Source: CAVTWS01 sp963738445 | Lineage (GTDB): Bacteria > Actinomycetota > Acidimicrobiia > Acidimicrobiales > SHLQ01 | Assembly: GCA_963738445.1 (NCBI GenBank) | Contig: CAVTWS010000018.1 | Span: 1-64,000, forward strand | Direction: 5' to 3' | DNA: 64,000 nt | Part shown: one piece after another, positions 63,312-64,000 of the stretch | How positions within the stretch are numbered: position 1 is the first letter of the stretch | Layout of the letters: each line of letters opens with the position of its first letter | Program-made: the position numbers and the translations under genes | The notes under the pieces: generated by a model | Databases searched by the model: none | Seen by the model: only the letters and a program-made list of their open reading frames with translations | What the model was told of the DNA's origin: nothing

Positions 63312-64000
63312 ATGACCACATCAGTACGAACGACACCGAGGTTGCGGGATCGACGAATCGTCGCTCTCGTCGCGGCCGGCGTCCTGGCCGCGATCATGGC
63401 CACGTTCCTTCTCACGAACGATGGACCCACGGGCGCCGATGCGTCGAGCCACCGGGAGGCCCCGCTGATCGCGGGCGATCCCCGAGCCGACAACACCGAC
63501 GTCTACGCCTTCGTGAGCCCGGATGCCCCCGACACCGTGACACTCATCGCCAACTGGATTCCCTTCGAGGAACCCAACGGCGGCCCGAACTTCTACGCCT
63601 GGGCCGATGACACCCGCTACAACATCAAGATCGACAACGACGGTGACGCGTTGCCTGATCTGACCTACACCTGGGTGTTCGACACCGTCGTCCGCAACGG
63701 CGACGACCACTTCTTGTACAACACCGGTCCGGTGTCGTCGCTCGACGACCCGGACCTGAACGTGTACCAGACGTACGACCTGACGGTCACCGACGGCGCC
63801 AGCAACGTGACGGTCCTGCTCGGCAACGGCGACGGCGTGAACTCGCCCGGCGATCCCGTGGCGGCACCGTCACTCGTCGGTCCCGGTTCCATTCCGAACT
63901 ACGCCCCGCTCGTGACCCAGGCCACCCGGACCCTGCCGGGCGGTGGGCAGACCTACGTCGGCCAGGCCGATGACCCGTTCTTCCTGGACCTTCGCGTCTT
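63312..64000 (+). CDS. DUF4331 family secreted protein, C-terminus beyond window
   Basis: From ATG 63312 the first 40 residues are an Arg-rich start, a hydrophobic signal/anchor (RRIVALVAAGVLAAIMATFL) and the DUF4331 hallmark ASSHREAPLIAGDPRADNTD, then YAFVSPDAPDTVTLIANWIP. Further family blocks include FYAWADDTRYNIKIDNDGDA and VYQTYDLTVTDG. The protein is secreted and probably cell-surface associated; the family has no established function. At least 229 residues are present before the end of the window. The divergent ECF sigma gene and repeats in between suggest sigma-dependent expression. Confidence 0.9.
   Translation, partial: MTTSVRTTPRLRDRRIVALVAAGVLAAIMATFLLTNDGPTGADASSHREAPLIAGDPRADNTDVYAFVSPDAPDTVTLIANWIPFEEPNGGPNFYAWADDTRYNIKIDNDGDALPDLTYTWVFDTVVRNGDDHFLYNTGPVSSLDDPDLNVYQTYDLTVTDGASNVTVLLGNGDGVNSPGDPVAAPSLVGPGSIPNYAPLVTQATRTLPGGGQTYVGQADDPFFLDLRV

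Overview
The window is about 64 kb of very GC-rich chromosomal DNA with dense coding on both strands. Many genes overlap by a GTGA or ATGA, and GTG starts are frequent. The gene content suggests an actinobacterium, most likely of the Acidimicrobiia type. It includes a deazaflavin (F420)-type oxidoreductase, a WS/DGAT acyltransferase, a 1,600-residue NAD-glutamate dehydrogenase, a DUF1446/AtuA-like protein beside an acyl-CoA carboxylase, ECF sigma/anti-sigma pairs and DUF4331 and PhoX-like secreted proteins. That placement is an inference from gene families; no rRNA, tRNA, phage, IS element or CRISPR array was seen.

Layout. 1-3.7 kb: truncated MgtC-like gene, arylamine N-acetyltransferase, an acyl-CoA dehydrogenase in 19 frame pieces, a deazaflavin-dependent oxidoreductase and a VapBC-like toxin-antitoxin pair. 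3.7-12 kb: an acyl-CoA catabolic locus. Acyl-CoA dehydrogenase and enoyl-CoA hydratase diverge from a TetR regulator, carboxyltransferase, biotin carboxylase and AtuA-like operon, with two matching 17-bp palindromes between the arms. The set resembles leucine/isovalerate (liu) or acyclic terpene (atu) degradation. 12-20.9 kb: membrane protein, terpene-cyclase-fold protein with a dienelactone-hydrolase-like enzyme, lipoprotein, MtnA with a nucleoside phosphorylase, PuuD-like membrane protein, cupredoxin and aminobutyraldehyde-type dehydrogenase. 21-29 kb: CNNM/CorC protein, wax-ester synthase, NAD-glutamate dehydrogenase and a VOC protein. 29-38.6 kb: PhoX-like protein, a zinc-type ABC ATPase beside a Fur regulator, DUF4349 lipoprotein, class III aminotransferase, phosphotransferase, DHA2-type MFS exporter and a nucleosidase.

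38.6-45.6 kb: ApbE flavin transferase coupled to a small membrane protein, then a GntR regulator diverging into an amidohydrolase and CitE-like lyase pair, a second PhoX-like protein and NudC. 45.8-52.8 kb: a branched-chain-type ABC transporter in two unusual fusion genes (LivH-LivM-LivG and MFS-LivF) diverging from its binding protein. 53-57.8 kb: MaoC-like hydratase, VOC protein joined to a decayed ECF sigma gene, and a two-component system diverging from a PepSY protein. 57.9-64 kb: lipoprotein, then sigma, anti-sigma, ABC ATPase and two membrane proteins as a tightly coupled operon diverging from a DUF4331 protein cut by the window end.

A dominant oddity is the frameshifts. About 39 are needed to restore family-like proteins, about 35 of them a single extra base. 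They cluster in a few genes (19 in one acyl-CoA dehydrogenase, 7 in the ABC binding protein), while the 4.9-kb glutamate dehydrogenase has none. This looks more like local consensus error than natural decay, but it should be resolved before any of these genes is called a pseudogene.
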